Assembly: GCA_003315655.1 (NCBI GenBank)
Contig: NIZT01000001.1
Location: 1 to 61,679 of the forward strand
From: Candidatus Methanobinarius endosymbioticus
GTDB lineage: Archaea > Methanobacteriota > Methanobacteria > Methanobacteriales > Methanobacteriaceae
DNA: 61,679 nucleotides
Reading direction: 5' to 3'
The translations under genes were made by a program, and so were the position numbers. The notes under the pieces are model-generated. The model did no database searches and was not told the DNA's origin. It saw only the letters and a program-made list of their open reading frames with translations. Shown piece after piece: positions 30,319-40,882 of the stretch. Each line of letters starts with the position of its first letter. Position 1 is the stretch's first letter.

Positions 30319-30867
30319 ATGATAAAAATAGATAAAAAAATATATATTGAAAGAAGACAACAATCTATAGGATCTGAAATTGTAGATTTATTAGTTGAAC
30401 AAATTGGTCATGAATTATACAACCATAATTTATACAGAACTTTTGCTAACTATTTTGCTGTTAAAGGATTACATAAATTAGAAGAATACTATGTTGGCAG
30501 AGCTGATGAAGAAGTAAAACATCACCAATGGATTGTTGATAGATTAAACTATACTGATGTATCTTACAAATATCCTAATATACCTGCTGTTAAAGTTGAT
30601 ATAAAAGACGAAGAAGATACTTTTGTTCAAACTTTCGATAAAGAACTTGAAACCACTGCTTTAATTTATAATATTGTTAAAGCTGCTGAAAAAGAAGGTG
30701 AATGGGGAACCGTTAAATGGTTACAAGATACTCTTGTCGATGAACAAACTGAAGAAGAACATATTAGTAGAAAATTCTTAAAAATAGCTAGACAAGATAT
30801 TGATTGGGTAACAAAAGAAGATTACATATTAGATTATTACCAAGCAGCTCAAGACGCTGATGATTAG
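30319..30867 (+). CDS. Ferritin-like iron storage protein
   Basis: A 182-residue four-helix-bundle protein of the non-haem ferritin kind. It oxidises and stores iron and limits oxidative damage. Iron-site residues are visible: Glu in VEQIGHELYNHNLY (helix A), the EE-x-x-H of DEEVKHHQ (helix B), and Glu in DEQTEEEHISRKFL (helix D). The start is ATG 30319 behind GAGGTG; GTG 30310 lies in that site. Together with two rubredoxins at 50995 and 52008, it points to retained oxygen and iron handling in an anaerobe. It is free-standing. Confidence 0.88.
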   Translation: MIKIDKKIYIERRQQSIGSEIVDLLVEQIGHELYNHNLYRTFANYFAVKGLHKLEEYYVGRADEEVKHHQWIVDRLNYTDVSYKYPNIPAVKVDIKDEEDTFVQTFDKELETTALIYNIVKAAEKEGEWGTVKWLQDTLVDEQTEEEHISRKFLKIARQDIDWVTKEDYILDYYQAAQDADD

Positions 30868-31371
30868 ATGGTGAATAAATTAGTATAATTAAGATAATTA
30901 ATAAATAGATTATAATTATTATATTAAAATTATTTTTATTGATTGTATTATAATTACATATTTATTTTATTATTTTATTTATTTTTTTATAGATTTGTTT
31001 TTTGCATTTTTTATTCAATAGTTTCTTTTCTATAGTTTATTTTTTAGATTTTTTATTATATTTTATTAATATTTTCTAAAATTTCTAAAATTTATTTAAA
31101 TGTGATGATAATTGTATACTCATATTTTTTGTTCTATATTTTCAAAATTATAATTGAATTGTCTATAATGTGTCCTCATTTTTTAGAAATTTTATTCAAA
31201 TTTATTCAATTAGATCATATTGTTTACATATTGAATTATGAAAAATTGGAATGTTTCATATAAAATTACCTTGACAAAGTTATCGTGATATTGAAATTTG
31301 GTGATCCTTGACCAATATCTTTATATATGATAAAGAATACACTTATAATTATAAATTTATGAGGTGAAAAC
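30868..31371. other. Spacer with the histone promoter
   Basis: No gene is seen. The first 350 bases are A/T-rich with many T-runs. The last 110 bases hold the histone control region, described separately. Confidence 0.4.
31269..31329 (+). promoter_or_regulatory. Histone gene promoter with inverted repeat
   Basis: TTTATATATG at 31320-31329 is the TATA box, about 45 bases before the histone ATG. Just upstream GATATTG (31287-31293) and CAATATC (31313-31319) are perfectly inverted, and the second arm abuts the TATA box. CCTTGAC occurs twice in direct orientation (31269-31275 and 31306-31312), 37 bases apart. These could be operator sites. Confidence 0.45.
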
Positions 31372-31578
31372 ATGGAATTACCAATTGCTCCTATCGGCAG
31401 AATCTTAAAAAACGCTGGTGCTGACAGAGTCAGTGATGATGCTAAAAAAACATTAGCTGAAGCTATCGAAGAATGTGGAAACGAGATTGCTGTTAAAGCT
31501 GTAGGCTTCGCAAGACACACTGGTAGAAAAACTGTAAAAGTAGAAGATATCAAATTAGCTACCAAAACTTGCAGTTAA
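31372..31578 (+). CDS. Archaeal histone
   Basis: A 68-residue histone-fold protein of the HMf/HMt type that wraps DNA into archaeal nucleosomes. It reads [33 protein letters not shown], then [26 protein letters not shown], with the three helices of the fold and the DNA-contacting Arg in PIGRI and GRKTVK. GAGGTG lies just before ATG 31372. The gene has its own promoter with an inverted repeat. Its codons are richer in C at third positions than most neighbours, as expected of a highly expressed gene. Confidence 0.97.
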   Translation: MELPIAPIGRILKNAGADRVSDDAKKTLAEAIEECGNEIAVKAVGFARHTGRKTVKVEDIKLATKTCS

Positions 31579-32745
31579 ATATTAATTAAGTGGAATTTTA
31601 TAGTTTTACTATTGATTTTTTCAATTAGTATTCCTATCATGTTTTACTTTTTAAATACACAGAATATTTTCTATTTTATTTTCTATTTTATTTTATATTT
31701 TATTTCTATACTCTTAATTTTGTTTTTAATGTTGATTTACTATTTTTTGTTTTATTATAACTATTTAAAAATTTTTTATAATTTTGATAAATATTTTTTA
31801 AGTATTCAAAGATTATTTTTAAATCATTATTAAAAAACTTTTTAATATATAAGAATTCTTTAAATTTTAATTAAATTAAGTTAATATTAATATTTGTTAT
31901 TAAATATTCAAAATAAGTAATTAAATAATAGAAATTATTTTAATTTATAATATTCAAAATTTTAATAATATTATATTTTACTAATATTATATTTACTAAC
32001 TAATATTAATTTTATAAAATTATAATATTATATAATAATTTTTCAAAATAAAATTGTAAAAATATAAATAAATAAATAAATGAAAATATAATATATATAA
32101 AAATAAATAGAATAGAAATAATATGCATATAAAATATAATAATAATATAATTCATGATTTAATAGATACATAATTGTTGAGAGGTATTCATATAATTAAT
32201 CTATATAATATATGTAAGTTACTAATATCTAAATAGTTTTATTATTTCTTTTAAAATATGAATTATATATTGAAAAACTTTATAAGCTATAAAAATATAT
32301 TTATTATTGTCTATTCTCAAGACTTTAATTTCATTAAATATTTTCACTGATATTTTGAACAATTCTAATTGAATTTTTCCAATAATTAGTAAAATTCAGA
32401 ATTTTTGAGATTATAAGGCTATAATTGATGCAACTAGTCTTTGACTATTGTGTAATGATGTTTTAGCTAAAGTTAATCATTATTCTTATGAATATTTCAA
32501 TTGATATTTTAATTTTAGCTTATTTTGAATCTATCTATTATAGTTCTTTTTATAGACAATTTATAAAAATATTTAACATTAATATATTTATTATAACAGC
32601 AGATGTCTGTAATATAAGATACACTTTAATTTGTACTTTATTACTATTACTAAATGATTATAAAACTTCTTATAAATTTTTTAAACTGCAGTTATAATAT
32701 TTGCCGATGGATGGCAAATGCCAGATGAAAAAGGAGGTAAATAAT
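31579..32745. other. 1.2-kb gene-free spacer
   Basis: The longest gene-free stretch in the window. T-rich open frames at 31612-31833 and 32488-32697 are not gene-like. Near its end CAA-TAGTC-type pairing forms a hairpin at 32431-32450 (CAACTAGTC / GACTATTG, one bulged base), followed by TAATGAT (32453-32459) with ATCATTA (32476-32482). These two helices may be a weak RNA candidate or a leader part for rpl7ae. The rest is A/T-only. Confidence 0.4.
32700..32723 (+). promoter_or_regulatory. Alternative hairpins in the L7Ae leader
   Basis: TTTGCC (32700-32705) can pair with GGCAAA (32713-32718), or TGGCA (32712-32716) can pair with TGCCA (32719-32723); the two cannot form together. They lie 23-46 bases before ATG 32746 and close to the AAAGGAGG site. 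Archaeal L7Ae is known in some species to bind a kink-turn in its own leader, but I cannot identify a clear kink-turn here. Confidence 0.35.
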
Positions 32746-33117
32746 ATGGCAAAAGCAATTTATGTAAAATTTGATACCCCGGATGAAATAGCTGAAATAG
32801 CTGAAGAAGCATTAGAAACTGCGAGAAATACTGGAAAAGTAGCTAAAGGAACTAACGAAGTTACTAAGTTTATAGAAAGAGGAAATGCAGAACTTGTTGT
32901 AATTGCAGAAAACGTTGACCCTGCAGAAATAGTTGCACACATTCCAGTTTTAGCTGAAGAAAAAGAGATTCCTTTCGTTTACTTGCCTACCAAAGAAGAA
33001 GTTGGTGGAGCTGCAGGTTTAAATGTTGGTACTGCTTCAGCCGCTATTGTCGATGCTGGTGAAGCAGAAGAATTAGTCAAAGAAATTGTAGAAAAAGTCG
33101 AAGAACTTAAAAACTAA
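32746..33117 (+). CDS. rpl7ae: Ribosomal protein L7Ae
   Basis: A 123-residue kink-turn-binding protein. It is a large-subunit protein and also part of C/D and H/ACA guide RNPs and archaeal RNase P. The RNA-binding region reads [26 protein letters not shown], and [26 protein letters not shown] near the C-terminus is typical. The start is ATG 32746 behind AAAGGAGG. It heads the cluster rpl7ae-rps28e-rpl24e-ndk-infB, an order common in Euryarchaeota. It is intact. Confidence 0.97.
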   Translation: MAKAIYVKFDTPDEIAEIAEEALETARNTGKVAKGTNEVTKFIERGNAELVVIAENVDPAEIVAHIPVLAEEKEIPFVYLPTKEEVGGAAGLNVGTASAAIVDAGEAEELVKEIVEKVEELKN

Positions 33118-33208
33118 TTATTTTCTCGATCTGTTTATTAGCATAAATTTCTAATTGGTAATTAAATTTTAGAGAGTTTAGCTATAATCTATATTAACCG
33201 GTGATTAT

Positions 33209-33415
33209 ATGGAAGAAGGAACTCCAGCAGAAGTCATTGAAGTTTTAAAAAGAACTGGAATGACTGGTGAGGTCATGCAAGTTAAATGCAGAATCCTCGA
33301 TGGAAGAGACAAGGGAAGAATATTAACTCGAAATATCATGGGTCCTGTTAGACAAGGAGATATTTTGATGTTATTAGACACAATTAGAGAAGCTAAGGAG
33401 ATTAAGACTCCATAA
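33209..33415 (+). CDS. rps28e: Ribosomal protein S28e
   Basis: A 68-residue small-subunit protein with an S1-like OB fold. The family signature is seen as [36 protein letters not shown], with the C-terminus [18 protein letters not shown] lies before ATG 33209. It follows rpl7ae by 91 bases and precedes rpl24e by 57 bases, so the three are probably co-transcribed. Confidence 0.97.
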   Translation: MEEGTPAEVIEVLKRTGMTGEVMQVKCRILDGRDKGRILTRNIMGPVRQGDILMLLDTIREAKEIKTP

Positions 33416-33472
33416 ATGCTTATTATGCACAGTGGATATTCTTAATTAACTTAAATTCTAAAGGTGAATATA

Positions 33473-33637
33473 ATGAGAACTTGTTCATTTTGTAAAGAAG
33501 AAATAGAAGAAGGCACAGGAAAAATGTATGTGAAAAAAGATGGTTCCATATACTTCTTCTGTACTAGTAAATGTGAAAAAAATATGATTAAACTTGGAAG
33601 AGTTCCAAGAAAAGTTAAATGGGTAAAAGAAAATTAA
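33473..33637 (+). CDS. rpl24e: Ribosomal protein L24e
   Basis: A 54-residue zinc-finger ribosomal protein. It reads [20 protein letters not shown], then [24 protein letters not shown]. The four zinc cysteines are Cys4 and Cys7 and the pair in FFCTSKC. AAGGTGA precedes ATG 33473. It is the third gene of the rpl7ae-rps28e-rpl24e run; the order with ndk and infB following is conserved in archaea. Confidence 0.96.
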   Translation: MRTCSFCKEEIEEGTGKMYVKKDGSIYFFCTSKCEKNMIKLGRVPRKVKWVKEN

Positions 33638-33914
33638 TTTGTGATATTGTTTAATTTTAACATGTTAAATATTTCTTATGTAAATATTCAGCTGTTAAAT
33701 ATTAATATATTAAATAATATTTCGATTAATGTTTCTTAATCTTTTAATTTAAATCATAAATGATATTTAATATCAATATATAAATCAATAAACTCTTTAA
33801 TTGTTTTAAAAAGATACTTTATTGAATTTATTAATTTAGGATATTAATGAATCAACTTATTAATTTAATCAGATTATTAATTTAATTAAAAAATTATAGT
33901 TTATGAGGTTAAAA

Positions 33915-34367
33915 ATGATGGAAAAAAGCTTCGTTATGATGAAACCTGATGCTGTACAAAGAAGAATTATGGGAAAAATTCTAAGTCGGTTTGAAGAAAA
34001 AGGTCTTCAAATTGTTGCTTCTAAACTTTTACAGGTTGATGAAGATCTTGCAAAAAAGCATTACGGTGAACATTCTGAAAAACCTTTCTTCAATGATTTA
34101 GTTAGCTATATAACTTCATCTCCTTCATTTGCAATGGTAATTGAAGGTGAAGATGCAATATCATTGATTCGAAAAATAGTTGGTGCTACTAATCCTAAAG
34201 AGGCAGATCTCGGAACCATTAGAGGGGATTTTGCTATGGATATGGGTAGAAATATTATTCATGCTTCTGATTCTCTAGATTCAGCAAAAAGAGAAATTGC
34301 TTTATTCTTTGATGAAGATGAAATATGTGAATATAAAATTGCTGATGAAACATGGATTTATGAATAG
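33915..34367 (+). CDS. ndk: Nucleoside diphosphate kinase
   Basis: Moves the gamma phosphate from ATP to other NDPs through a phosphohistidine. The protein is 150 residues from ATG 33915 ([17 protein letters not shown]). The active His116 lies in [10 protein letters not shown], and the Kpn-loop region is [15 protein letters not shown]. The start is chosen because GAGGTT (33905-33910) precedes it; ATG 33903 overlaps that site, and ATG 33918 is also possible. It lies between rpl24e and infB as in many archaea. It ends with TAG, which shows TAG is a normal stop here. Confidence 0.96.
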   Translation: MMEKSFVMMKPDAVQRRIMGKILSRFEEKGLQIVASKLLQVDEDLAKKHYGEHSEKPFFNDLVSYITSSPSFAMVIEGEDAISLIRKIVGATNPKEADLGTIRGDFAMDMGRNIIHASDSLDSAKREIALFFDEDEICEYKIADETWIYE

Positions 34368-34567
34368 ATAACTCTTATTAAATTATATCTTATTAAATTA
34401 TAGTTTTTTATAGGTGTATTTGTTATTGATATTTTATTGTAATTTTAATACAATTTAATACTAATTTATACGAATATTAGATTAAAAATATTAAATTAAA
34501 AATATATTTAATATAATAATTAATATATAAATTCATTTAAATATAAAAATAACTAAAAACTGAAAAT

Positions 34568-36331
34568 ATGAAAATTAGATCTCCTATTGTATCTGTACTT
34601 GGCCATGTGGATCATGGTAAAACCACTCTTCTAGATTTTATTAGAGGAAGTACTATAGCTTCTAAAGAAGCTGGTGGAATAACCCAACATATTGGTGCTA
34701 CTGAAATTCCTATTGGTACAATAGAAAATATCTGTGGAGATTTTATTGGTAAATTAACTATCCAAAAAGATATTCCTGGTTTATTTTTCATTGATACTCC
34801 TGGACATGAAGCTTTTACAAGTCTTAGAAAACGTGGAGGAGCTTTAGCTGATTTAGCTATTCTTATTGTAGATATTAATGAAGGATTTAAACCTCAAACT
34901 TTTGAGGCATTAAACATTCTTAAAATGTATAAAACTCCTTTCATCATTGTTGCAAATAAAGTTGACAGGTTATTTGGCTGGGAATCATATGAAAATACTT
35001 TATTTTCAGAATTATTTGCTAATCAAGCAAAAAGTGTTCAATTAGATTTAGATAAACAAATTTATGAATTAGTTGGAATTTTACATAAAGAAGGTTTCCA
35101 ATCTGAAAGATTTGAGCGTATATCTGATTTCGCTTCACAAATTAGTATTATTCCTATCAGTGCTAAATCTGGTGAAGGTATTGTAGAATTGCTTGCAATG
35201 TTATTGGGTCTTGCTCAAGAATATTTGACTGAGCAATTGAAAATTAAGGAAAATTCACCAGCTAAGGGAACAGTTTTAGAAATTAAAGAAGAAACTGGTC
35301 TTGGAGTTACTGTAGATACTATTATTTATGATGGAATTCTTAAAAAATATGATGAAATAGCATTGATGGAAACAGGAGATGTATTAACTACTAAAATTAG
35401 ATCAATCCTTAGACCTCTTCCTTTGGAAGAAATGAGGGATTCAAAAAAGAAATTTAAAAAGGTTGATGAAGTAGTAGCTGCAGCTGGTATAAAAATTGCT
35501 GCTCCTAATCTTGATAATGTCATTTCTGGTTCTCCACTTAGGGTAACAAAAGATGGAAGTCGTGTTAAAGAAGAAATTTTACAGGAAATAGAAGATATTA
35601 CTATTCATACTAATGATAATGGGGTAATGGCTAAAGCTGATACTTTAGGATCTCTTGAAGCTCTTGTAAATCTACTTCAATCTATGGACATTCCAATTAG
35701 AACAGCTGAAATAGGGGATGTATCTAAAAGAGATGTAATTAATGCATCTATTGTTCAAAAAGAAGATCCTTCTCATGGTGTTATCATAGCTTTTAATGTT
35801 AAAGTTCATCCTATTGCTCAAGAAGAATTGGATAATTCTGATATAAAATTGTTTTCTGGTAATGTAATATATCAAATTGCTGAAGAATATGAAGAATGGA
35901 TTAAAAATAAGGAAAAAGAGCAAAAGCAAAAGTGGTTGGATGCAATTGTTAAACCTGCTAAAATTAGAAGTATTCCTAAATTAATATTTAGGCAAAGTAA
36001 ACCTGCAATTGCAGGAATCGAAGTCCTTAGTGGTAATGTTAAACAATCTTCAACTCTTATAAATGAAAATGGCGATCTTGTTGGAACTATTGAAAGTATG
36101 CAAGATAAAGGAGACAATTTACCTTCTATAAGTAGAGGTCAAAAAGTTGCAATGGCTATTAAAGATGCTGTTGTAGGAAAAAACTTTGAAGAAGGAGATA
36201 CTCTTTACATTAATATTCCTGAAAAACATTACAAAATTTTAGAAAGAGAATTTAAAGATAAGCTTACTGAAGATGAATTTGAAACTCTTAATGAAATTTT
36301 AGATATTAAAAGAAAATTTGATCCTGAATGA
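34568..36331 (+). CDS. infB: Translation initiation factor aIF5B (IF-2-like)
   Basis: A GTPase that promotes subunit joining, 587 residues, normal for the archaeal factor without an N-terminal extension. G motifs: GHVDHGKTT (12-20), DTPGHE (76-81) and NKVD (130-133), with SAKSGEG as G5. Domain II and the C-terminal domains are complete ([25 protein letters not shown]). The gene has no frameshift over 1.7 kb despite many A-runs, which is a useful control for the sequence quality of this window. Confidence 0.97.
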   Translation: MKIRSPIVSVLGHVDHGKTTLLDFIRGSTIASKEAGGITQHIGATEIPIGTIENICGDFIGKLTIQKDIPGLFFIDTPGHEAFTSLRKRGGALADLAILIVDINEGFKPQTFEALNILKMYKTPFIIVANKVDRLFGWESYENTLFSELFANQAKSVQLDLDKQIYELVGILHKEGFQSERFERISDFASQISIIPISAKSGEGIVELLAMLLGLAQEYLTEQLKIKENSPAKGTVLEIKEETGLGVTVDTIIYDGILKKYDEIALMETGDVLTTKIRSILRPLPLEEMRDSKKKFKKVDEVVAAAGIKIAAPNLDNVISGSPLRVTKDGSRVKEEILQEIEDITIHTNDNGVMAKADTLGSLEALVNLLQSMDIPIRTAEIGDVSKRDVINASIVQKEDPSHGVIIAFNVKVHPIAQEELDNSDIKLFSGNVIYQIAEEYEEWIKNKEKEQKQKWLDAIVKPAKIRSIPKLIFRQSKPAIAGIEVLSGNVKQSSTLINENGDLVGTIESMQDKGDNLPSISRGQKVAMAIKDAVVGKNFEEGDTLYINIPEKHYKILEREFKDKLTEDEFETLNEILDIKRKFDPE

Positions 36332-36591
36332 GGGTGCATTTGGACTTTTTGAATAAAATTTTAATTAATAGTTATTACCAATAAAAGATTAATAATATAA
36401 AAGATTAATAATGTTTAAGATATTAAATTATAATATAATGATATAAAATTAAATCAAAATTAGATTGATGATATATAATAATACAATTATATGGTATTCT
36501 AATTAACCATTAAATTAGATTTAAATTCTAATTAAATTAACAATTAATATTAAATTAATATAAATATAATTAAGTTTCAAGGAGGAATTTT

Positions 36592-36996
36592 TTGGCATTT
36601 AAAGTTGTTGTTTCAAATAAAGAAGAAACTCATCAAATAGAATTAGATTCTAATGAAAAACAAATTATTGGATTAACTATTGGTGATGAATTAAGTGGAG
36701 ATTTATTAGGTCTTGATGGATATACATTGGAAATTACTGGTGGTAGTGATAAAAATGGTTTTCCAATGAAAAAAGATGTTGAAGGACCTAGAAGAGTAAA
36801 AAGTTTATTAACCGGTGGGGTTGGTTACAAACCTAAATTTAATGGTGTTAAAAGAAGAAAAACACTAAGAGGAAACACTATCTCTGATGATATTGTACAA
36901 ATCAACACGGTTGTAACTAAAGCTGGTAACAAATCTATAGATGCTATACTTAACCCTGAATCTGAAGACGAAAGCGAAGATTCTGCAGAAGAATAA
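36592..36996 (+). CDS. rps6e: Ribosomal protein S6e
   Basis: A 134-residue small-subunit protein. The core reads FKVVVSNKEETHQIELDSNEKQ, IGDELSGDLLGLDGYTLEITGGSDKNGFPMKKDV and RRVKSLLTGGVGYKP, then KRRKTLRGNTISDDIVQIN. The start is TTG 36592, four bases after AGGAGG plus a T-run. The C-terminus is an acidic tail (ESEDESEDSAEE). It heads the conserved run rps6e-eif2g-PIN. Confidence 0.96.
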   Translation: MAFKVVVSNKEETHQIELDSNEKQIIGLTIGDELSGDLLGLDGYTLEITGGSDKNGFPMKKDVEGPRRVKSLLTGGVGYKPKFNGVKRRKTLRGNTISDDIVQINTVVTKAGNKSIDAILNPESEDESEDSAEE

Positions 36997-37094
36997 TTAT
37001 TCTGCAAATTTGGTAGTATAAATCAAGTATTTAAGAATTATTATATATGGAATTGTAGAATATTTTCAAAATAAAAACACAACAGGTGTAATCT

Positions 37095-38318
37095 GTGAAA
37101 GTACAGTCTGATGTTAACATAGGGCTAGTGGGTCATGTCGATCATGGTAAAACAACTCTTACCAAAGCATTATCAGGTATCTGGACAGATACTCACAGCG
37201 AAGAAACAAAAAGAGGTATATCCATACGTTTAGGATATGCGGATATTGCATTTAGAAAATGTAATAATTGTGGTGAATCATTGTGTTATACTACAGCATT
37301 GACTTGTGAACATTGTGGTGAAGAAACTGAACTTTTAAGAAAGGTTTCTTTTGTAGATGCTCCAGGGCACGAAACTCTAATGGCTACTATGTTATCTGGC
37401 GCTGCTATAATGGATGGTGCAGTGCTTGTAATAGCTACTAACGAATATTGTCCTCAACCTCAAACAAAAGAACATTTAATGGCTCTTGATGTTATTGGGG
37501 TTACTGATGTTATTGTTGTTCAAAATAAAATTGATATTGTATCTAAAAAAAGAGCTGTTGAAAGTTATAAGGAAATCCAAGACTTTGTAAAAGGTACATG
37601 TGCAGAAGACGCTCCAATTATTCCTGTTTCAGCTCAACAAGGAGCTAATATTGATATTTTAATTGATGCAATTGATAAAAAAATTAAAACTCCAAAAAGA
37701 GATCCTGATAAACCTTCTAGAATGCATGTTGCTAGATCTTTTGATATAAACAAACCAGGTTCTCATCCTAATACTATTAAAGGAGGAGTTATTGGAGGAA
37801 CTTTAGTCCAAGGAACTTTAAAAGATGGTCAGGATATTGAAGTTAAACCAGGTATTGAAAATAAAAAAGATGGTAAAAATGCTTGGATCTCATTAAGTTC
37901 TAAAATCGTTGGTTTAAATACTGGTGGAGAAGATGTCAATGAAGTTGGGCCAGGAGGTCTTGTTGGTGTAGCTACTATGCTAGATCCCTCTCTTACAAAA
38001 ACAGATTCATTGTCTGGATCTGTAGCTGGAGAACCAGGAACTCTTCCTGATGTTTTACATAGTTTTGCAATGGAAACTCATCTTTTAGATCGTGTTGTTG
38101 GTACAAAAGAAGAAAGAGATGTAGTTCCAATTAAAATAAAAGAACCTTTAATGATTAATTGCGGTACAACCACCACTATTGGTGTTGTAACTAAAGTTAA
38201 AGGTAATATTGAAGTCACATTAAAGTTACCAGTTTGTGCTGATAAAGGTGATAGAGTAGCTTTAAGTCGTAGAGTTGGTGCTCGTTGGAGATTGATTGGT
38301 TATGGAATCATCCAATAA
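37095..38318 (+). CDS. eif2g: Translation initiation factor aIF2 gamma subunit
   Basis: The GTPase subunit of aIF2, which carries initiator Met-tRNA, 407 residues. G motifs: GHVDHGKT (13-20), DAPGHE (88-93) and QNKIDI. The archaeal zinc knuckle is present with Cys56, Cys59, Cys71 and Cys74. The C-terminal domain has [17 protein letters not shown] and [14 protein letters not shown]. The start is GTG 37095 behind ACAGGTG. Its last codons overlap the start of the PIN gene (ATG 38302). Confidence 0.97.
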   Translation: MKVQSDVNIGLVGHVDHGKTTLTKALSGIWTDTHSEETKRGISIRLGYADIAFRKCNNCGESLCYTTALTCEHCGEETELLRKVSFVDAPGHETLMATMLSGAAIMDGAVLVIATNEYCPQPQTKEHLMALDVIGVTDVIVVQNKIDIVSKKRAVESYKEIQDFVKGTCAEDAPIIPVSAQQGANIDILIDAIDKKIKTPKRDPDKPSRMHVARSFDINKPGSHPNTIKGGVIGGTLVQGTLKDGQDIEVKPGIENKKDGKNAWISLSSKIVGLNTGGEDVNEVGPGGLVGVATMLDPSLTKTDSLSGSVAGEPGTLPDVLHSFAMETHLLDRVVGTKEERDVVPIKIKEPLMINCGTTTTIGVVTKVKGNIEVTLKLPVCADKGDRVALSRRVGARWRLIGYGIIQ

Positions 38319-38729
38319 TAATGGTAAAGAGGAAATACATAAAAAAGAACTTGTTATTGATACAAATTTTTCATGATTCCCTTTCAGTTCAATGTTGATA
38401 TAATTGATGAACTTGAAAAAGCTTTACCTTCTTATAATCTAACTACTACTCAATTTGTAATTAATGAGTTGATTGGTTTAAAGAAAAATCTAAAAGGCAA
38501 AAATAGGGTTGCAGCAGGAATAGCTCTTAAAATAGCTAAATCTAATTCTATCTCAATAAAAAACATTTCTCTTAATAATGGAGAATCTGTTGATGATGGT
38601 TTACTTAGGATTTCAGATGTTTTGGCTACTAATGATATTGAACTGAAAAAAAGAGCTAAAAAAAAAGGAATACCTGTTGTTTATCTACGTCAAAAAAAAT
38701 ATGTTGCATTTGATGGCCATATTGATTAG
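38302..38729 (+). pseudogene. PIN-domain protein, frameshifted
   Basis: A PIN-domain nuclease gene conserved after eif2g in archaea. The best start is ATG 38302, overlapping the end of eif2g, giving [23 protein letters not shown], where VIDTN carries the first catalytic Asp. The frame stops at TGA near 38374 because one T appears lost in the run at 38367-38371; the next frame continues FMIPFQFNVDIIDELEKAL, TTTQFVINELIGLK, RVAAGIALKIA and ATNDIELKKRAKKKGIPVVYLRQKKY to TAG. The two pieces fit exactly. There is only one lesion, in a homopolymer inside an otherwise intact core operon, so a read error or recoding must be considered. Related proteins act in rRNA processing. Confidence 0.7.
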
Positions 38730-38794
38730 TAATCAAAGAATTCATTATAAATATTCATTGAATATAAATGATCAAATAAAATAATGGTGGAAAT

Positions 38795-39319
38795 ATGAAT
38801 TTATGGACTGAACTAACTCCGGGATCTGAATTTCCTGAGGTAATAAATACAGTAGTAGAAATTCCAAAAGGATCAAGAAACAAATATGAATATGATAAAG
38901 ATATGGAAGCTTTCACTTTAGATAGGGTATTATATTCTTCAGTGATTTATCCAGCTGATTATGGGTTTATTCCTCAAACTATCTATGATGATGGTGATCC
39001 TATGGATGTTATGGTATTGATGGATCAACCAACTTTTCCAGGATGTGTAATTGCTTCAAAGCCAATTGGAATTATGGGAATGATTGATGGTGAAGATAAA
39101 GACTATAAAATATTAGTTGTTCCAGTAAATGATCCTAAATATAAAGATATTAATGATATATCAGATGTTCCATCACATATTTTAGATGAAATTGCAGAAT
39201 TCTTTAAGACTTATAAGAATCTGGAAGGAAAAGAAGTCGAAGTTCTTGATTGGGAAAATGCAGAATCAGCTAAAAAAGAAGCTAATCGTTCTAGTGAACT
39301 TTACAAAGAAAAATATTAA
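38795..39319 (+). CDS. ppa: Inorganic pyrophosphatase
   Basis: Family I soluble pyrophosphatase, 174 residues, which pulls biosynthetic reactions forward by splitting pyrophosphate. Conserved parts are [17 protein letters not shown], the metal-site signature [24 protein letters not shown], and [14 protein letters not shown] lies before ATG 38795. It is in the run after eif2g and the PIN gene. Confidence 0.96.
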   Translation: MNLWTELTPGSEFPEVINTVVEIPKGSRNKYEYDKDMEAFTLDRVLYSSVIYPADYGFIPQTIYDDGDPMDVMVLMDQPTFPGCVIASKPIGIMGMIDGEDKDYKILVVPVNDPKYKDINDISDVPSHILDEIAEFFKTYKNLEGKEVEVLDWENAESAKKEANRSSELYKEKY

Positions 39320-39400
39320 TTTGATTTATAAAATTTATAACATTTACACTTTATTAATTCATATTCATAAAATTACATTGAATAATTATGAGGGATTTAG

Positions 39401-39976
39401 TTGTACTATTTAACAAAAATTGAGGATACTGTGAGAATTCCTCCTTATAGGTTTGAAGATCCTCTAGAGGAAGTAGTTATTGAAACTCTAAATGAAACTT
39501 ACAATGGTAGACTTGATAAAAAATTAGGTTTACTTGTAAGTGTAAATGATGTAGAGGACATTGGTGAAGGAAAAATAATAATGGGTGATGGTGCTGCTTA
39601 TCATGAAGTAACTTTTAATGCGGTATTTTTTAAGCCTGAATTGTATGAAATAATTAATGGTGAGGTAATTGAAATAGCTGAATTTGGAGCTTTCATTAGA
39701 CTTGGTCCAATGGATGGTCTTGTTCACGTTTCTCAAGTTACTGATGACTATATTAATCATGATTCTAAAAGAGGAGCTTTACTTGCTAAAGAATCTAAAA
39801 AGAATCTTGAAGAAGGAAACTCTGTTAGGGCTAGAATCGTTGCAGTTAGTTTAAAAGGTAAATCCACTAAAGAAACTAGAATTGGTCTCACAATGAGACA
39901 AGCTGATTTAGGTAGATTTGAGTGGATTGAAGAAGAAAAAAATAAAGGCAAAGATAGTAAAAAAAATAAAAAATAA
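39401..39976 (+). CDS. rpoE: RNA polymerase subunit Rpo7 (RpoE')
   Basis: The stalk subunit E' of archaeal RNA polymerase, 191 residues. The N-terminal RNP-like domain begins [21 protein letters not shown], and the S1 domain reads [25 protein letters not shown], followed by [13 protein letters not shown]. The start is TTG 39401 behind GAGGGATT. The next gene, 29 bases on, encodes Spt4, formerly RpoE'', which confirms the assignment. Confidence 0.96.
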   Translation: MYYLTKIEDTVRIPPYRFEDPLEEVVIETLNETYNGRLDKKLGLLVSVNDVEDIGEGKIIMGDGAAYHEVTFNAVFFKPELYEIINGEVIEIAEFGAFIRLGPMDGLVHVSQVTDDYINHDSKRGALLAKESKKNLEEGNSVRARIVAVSLKGKSTKETRIGLTMRQADLGRFEWIEEEKNKGKDSKKNKK

Positions 39977-40005
39977 TTTGTCTATTATCATTAGGAAGTA
40001 TTATA

Positions 40006-40188
40006 ATGAGTATGAAAGCTTGTACTTCATGTAAAAGAATATCTACTAAAGAACGTTGTCCACTTTGTAACAACCCCACTTCTACTAATTGGAGTGGTCT
40101 TTTATTAATTGTAGATCCAGAAAATTCAGATATAGCTAATGAATTGCATATTGAATTACCTGGTGAATATGCATTAAGAGTAAGATAA
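40006..40188 (+). CDS. spt4: Transcription elongation factor Spt4
   Basis: A 60-residue zinc protein that pairs with Spt5 (NusG) and keeps RNA polymerase processive. Zinc cysteines are in ACTSCKRIS and RCPLCNNP; TSTNWSGLLLIVDPENSDIA and the C-terminal LPGEYALRVR are the family signature. It lies 29 bases after rpoE. Confidence 0.96.
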   Translation: MSMKACTSCKRISTKERCPLCNNPTSTNWSGLLLIVDPENSDIANELHIELPGEYALRVR

Positions 40189-40320
40189 AATAAAACTAAG
40201 AAAATAAATAAGATTAGAAAATAAATAAAATAAAACCATATAATAAATTAATGATAATTTATTTATATTGTTTATTATCTATTATTTATTTAATTTTCAT
40301 TAAATTTAAGAGGTTTCACA

Positions 40321-40824
40321 GTGTTAATATTAGATGAAAATTCAAGAGATGAATTTAAAAAACCATTAGGAGAAGTTTATTCTGATTTTAAAGATGTTTT
40401 ACCTAAAATTCGCTCAGCTAAATTTTTAATTACAGTTGGAGATGCTACTACTAATAACGTTCTTCAAAATGAAATTCATCCAAATATTAGTATAATCGAT
40501 AACCTTATTCAAAGAAAAGATCATAATCATAATATCACTCATACAGAAAATATTTTAAATGCTAAAAATCCTTCAGGAACTATTACTGAGAATCTATGGG
40601 AAACCATAGAATTAGCTATTAAAAAAGTAATGAAAAGTAATGAAAAGCAACTTATTGTTGTTGAAGGGGAAGAAGATCTTGCAGTTCTTCCATGTATTCT
40701 TCTAGCTCCTGAAAATGCTGTTGTATTATATGGACAGCCTAATGAAGGATTAGTATTTTTAAATGTTTTTGATGTAAAAAACAAAGTTAATGAACTTCTT
40801 TATTTGTTCAAAAAAATTAGCTGA
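40321..40824 (+). CDS. GTP-dependent dephospho-CoA kinase (DUF359)
   Basis: A 167-residue protein of the archaeal DUF359 family, shown in Thermococcus to be the GTP-dependent kinase for the last step of CoA synthesis. Motifs: FKKPLGEVYSD, ITVGDATTNNVLQNEIHPNISIIDN, NPSGTITENLW, the acidic VVEGEEDLAVLP and VVLYGQPNEGLVFLNV. The start is GTG/TTG-like at 40321 (GTG TTA ATA) behind AGAGG. It sits between spt4 and rps24e, the usual archaeal place. Confidence 0.93.
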   Translation: MLILDENSRDEFKKPLGEVYSDFKDVLPKIRSAKFLITVGDATTNNVLQNEIHPNISIIDNLIQRKDHNHNITHTENILNAKNPSGTITENLWETIELAIKKVMKSNEKQLIVVEGEEDLAVLPCILLAPENAVVLYGQPNEGLVFLNVFDVKNKVNELLYLFKKIS

Positions 40825-40882
40825 AAATTAATTGATAAATTATTATTAAATTAACATTATATTAAGTTAAAGAGGCTTAAAA

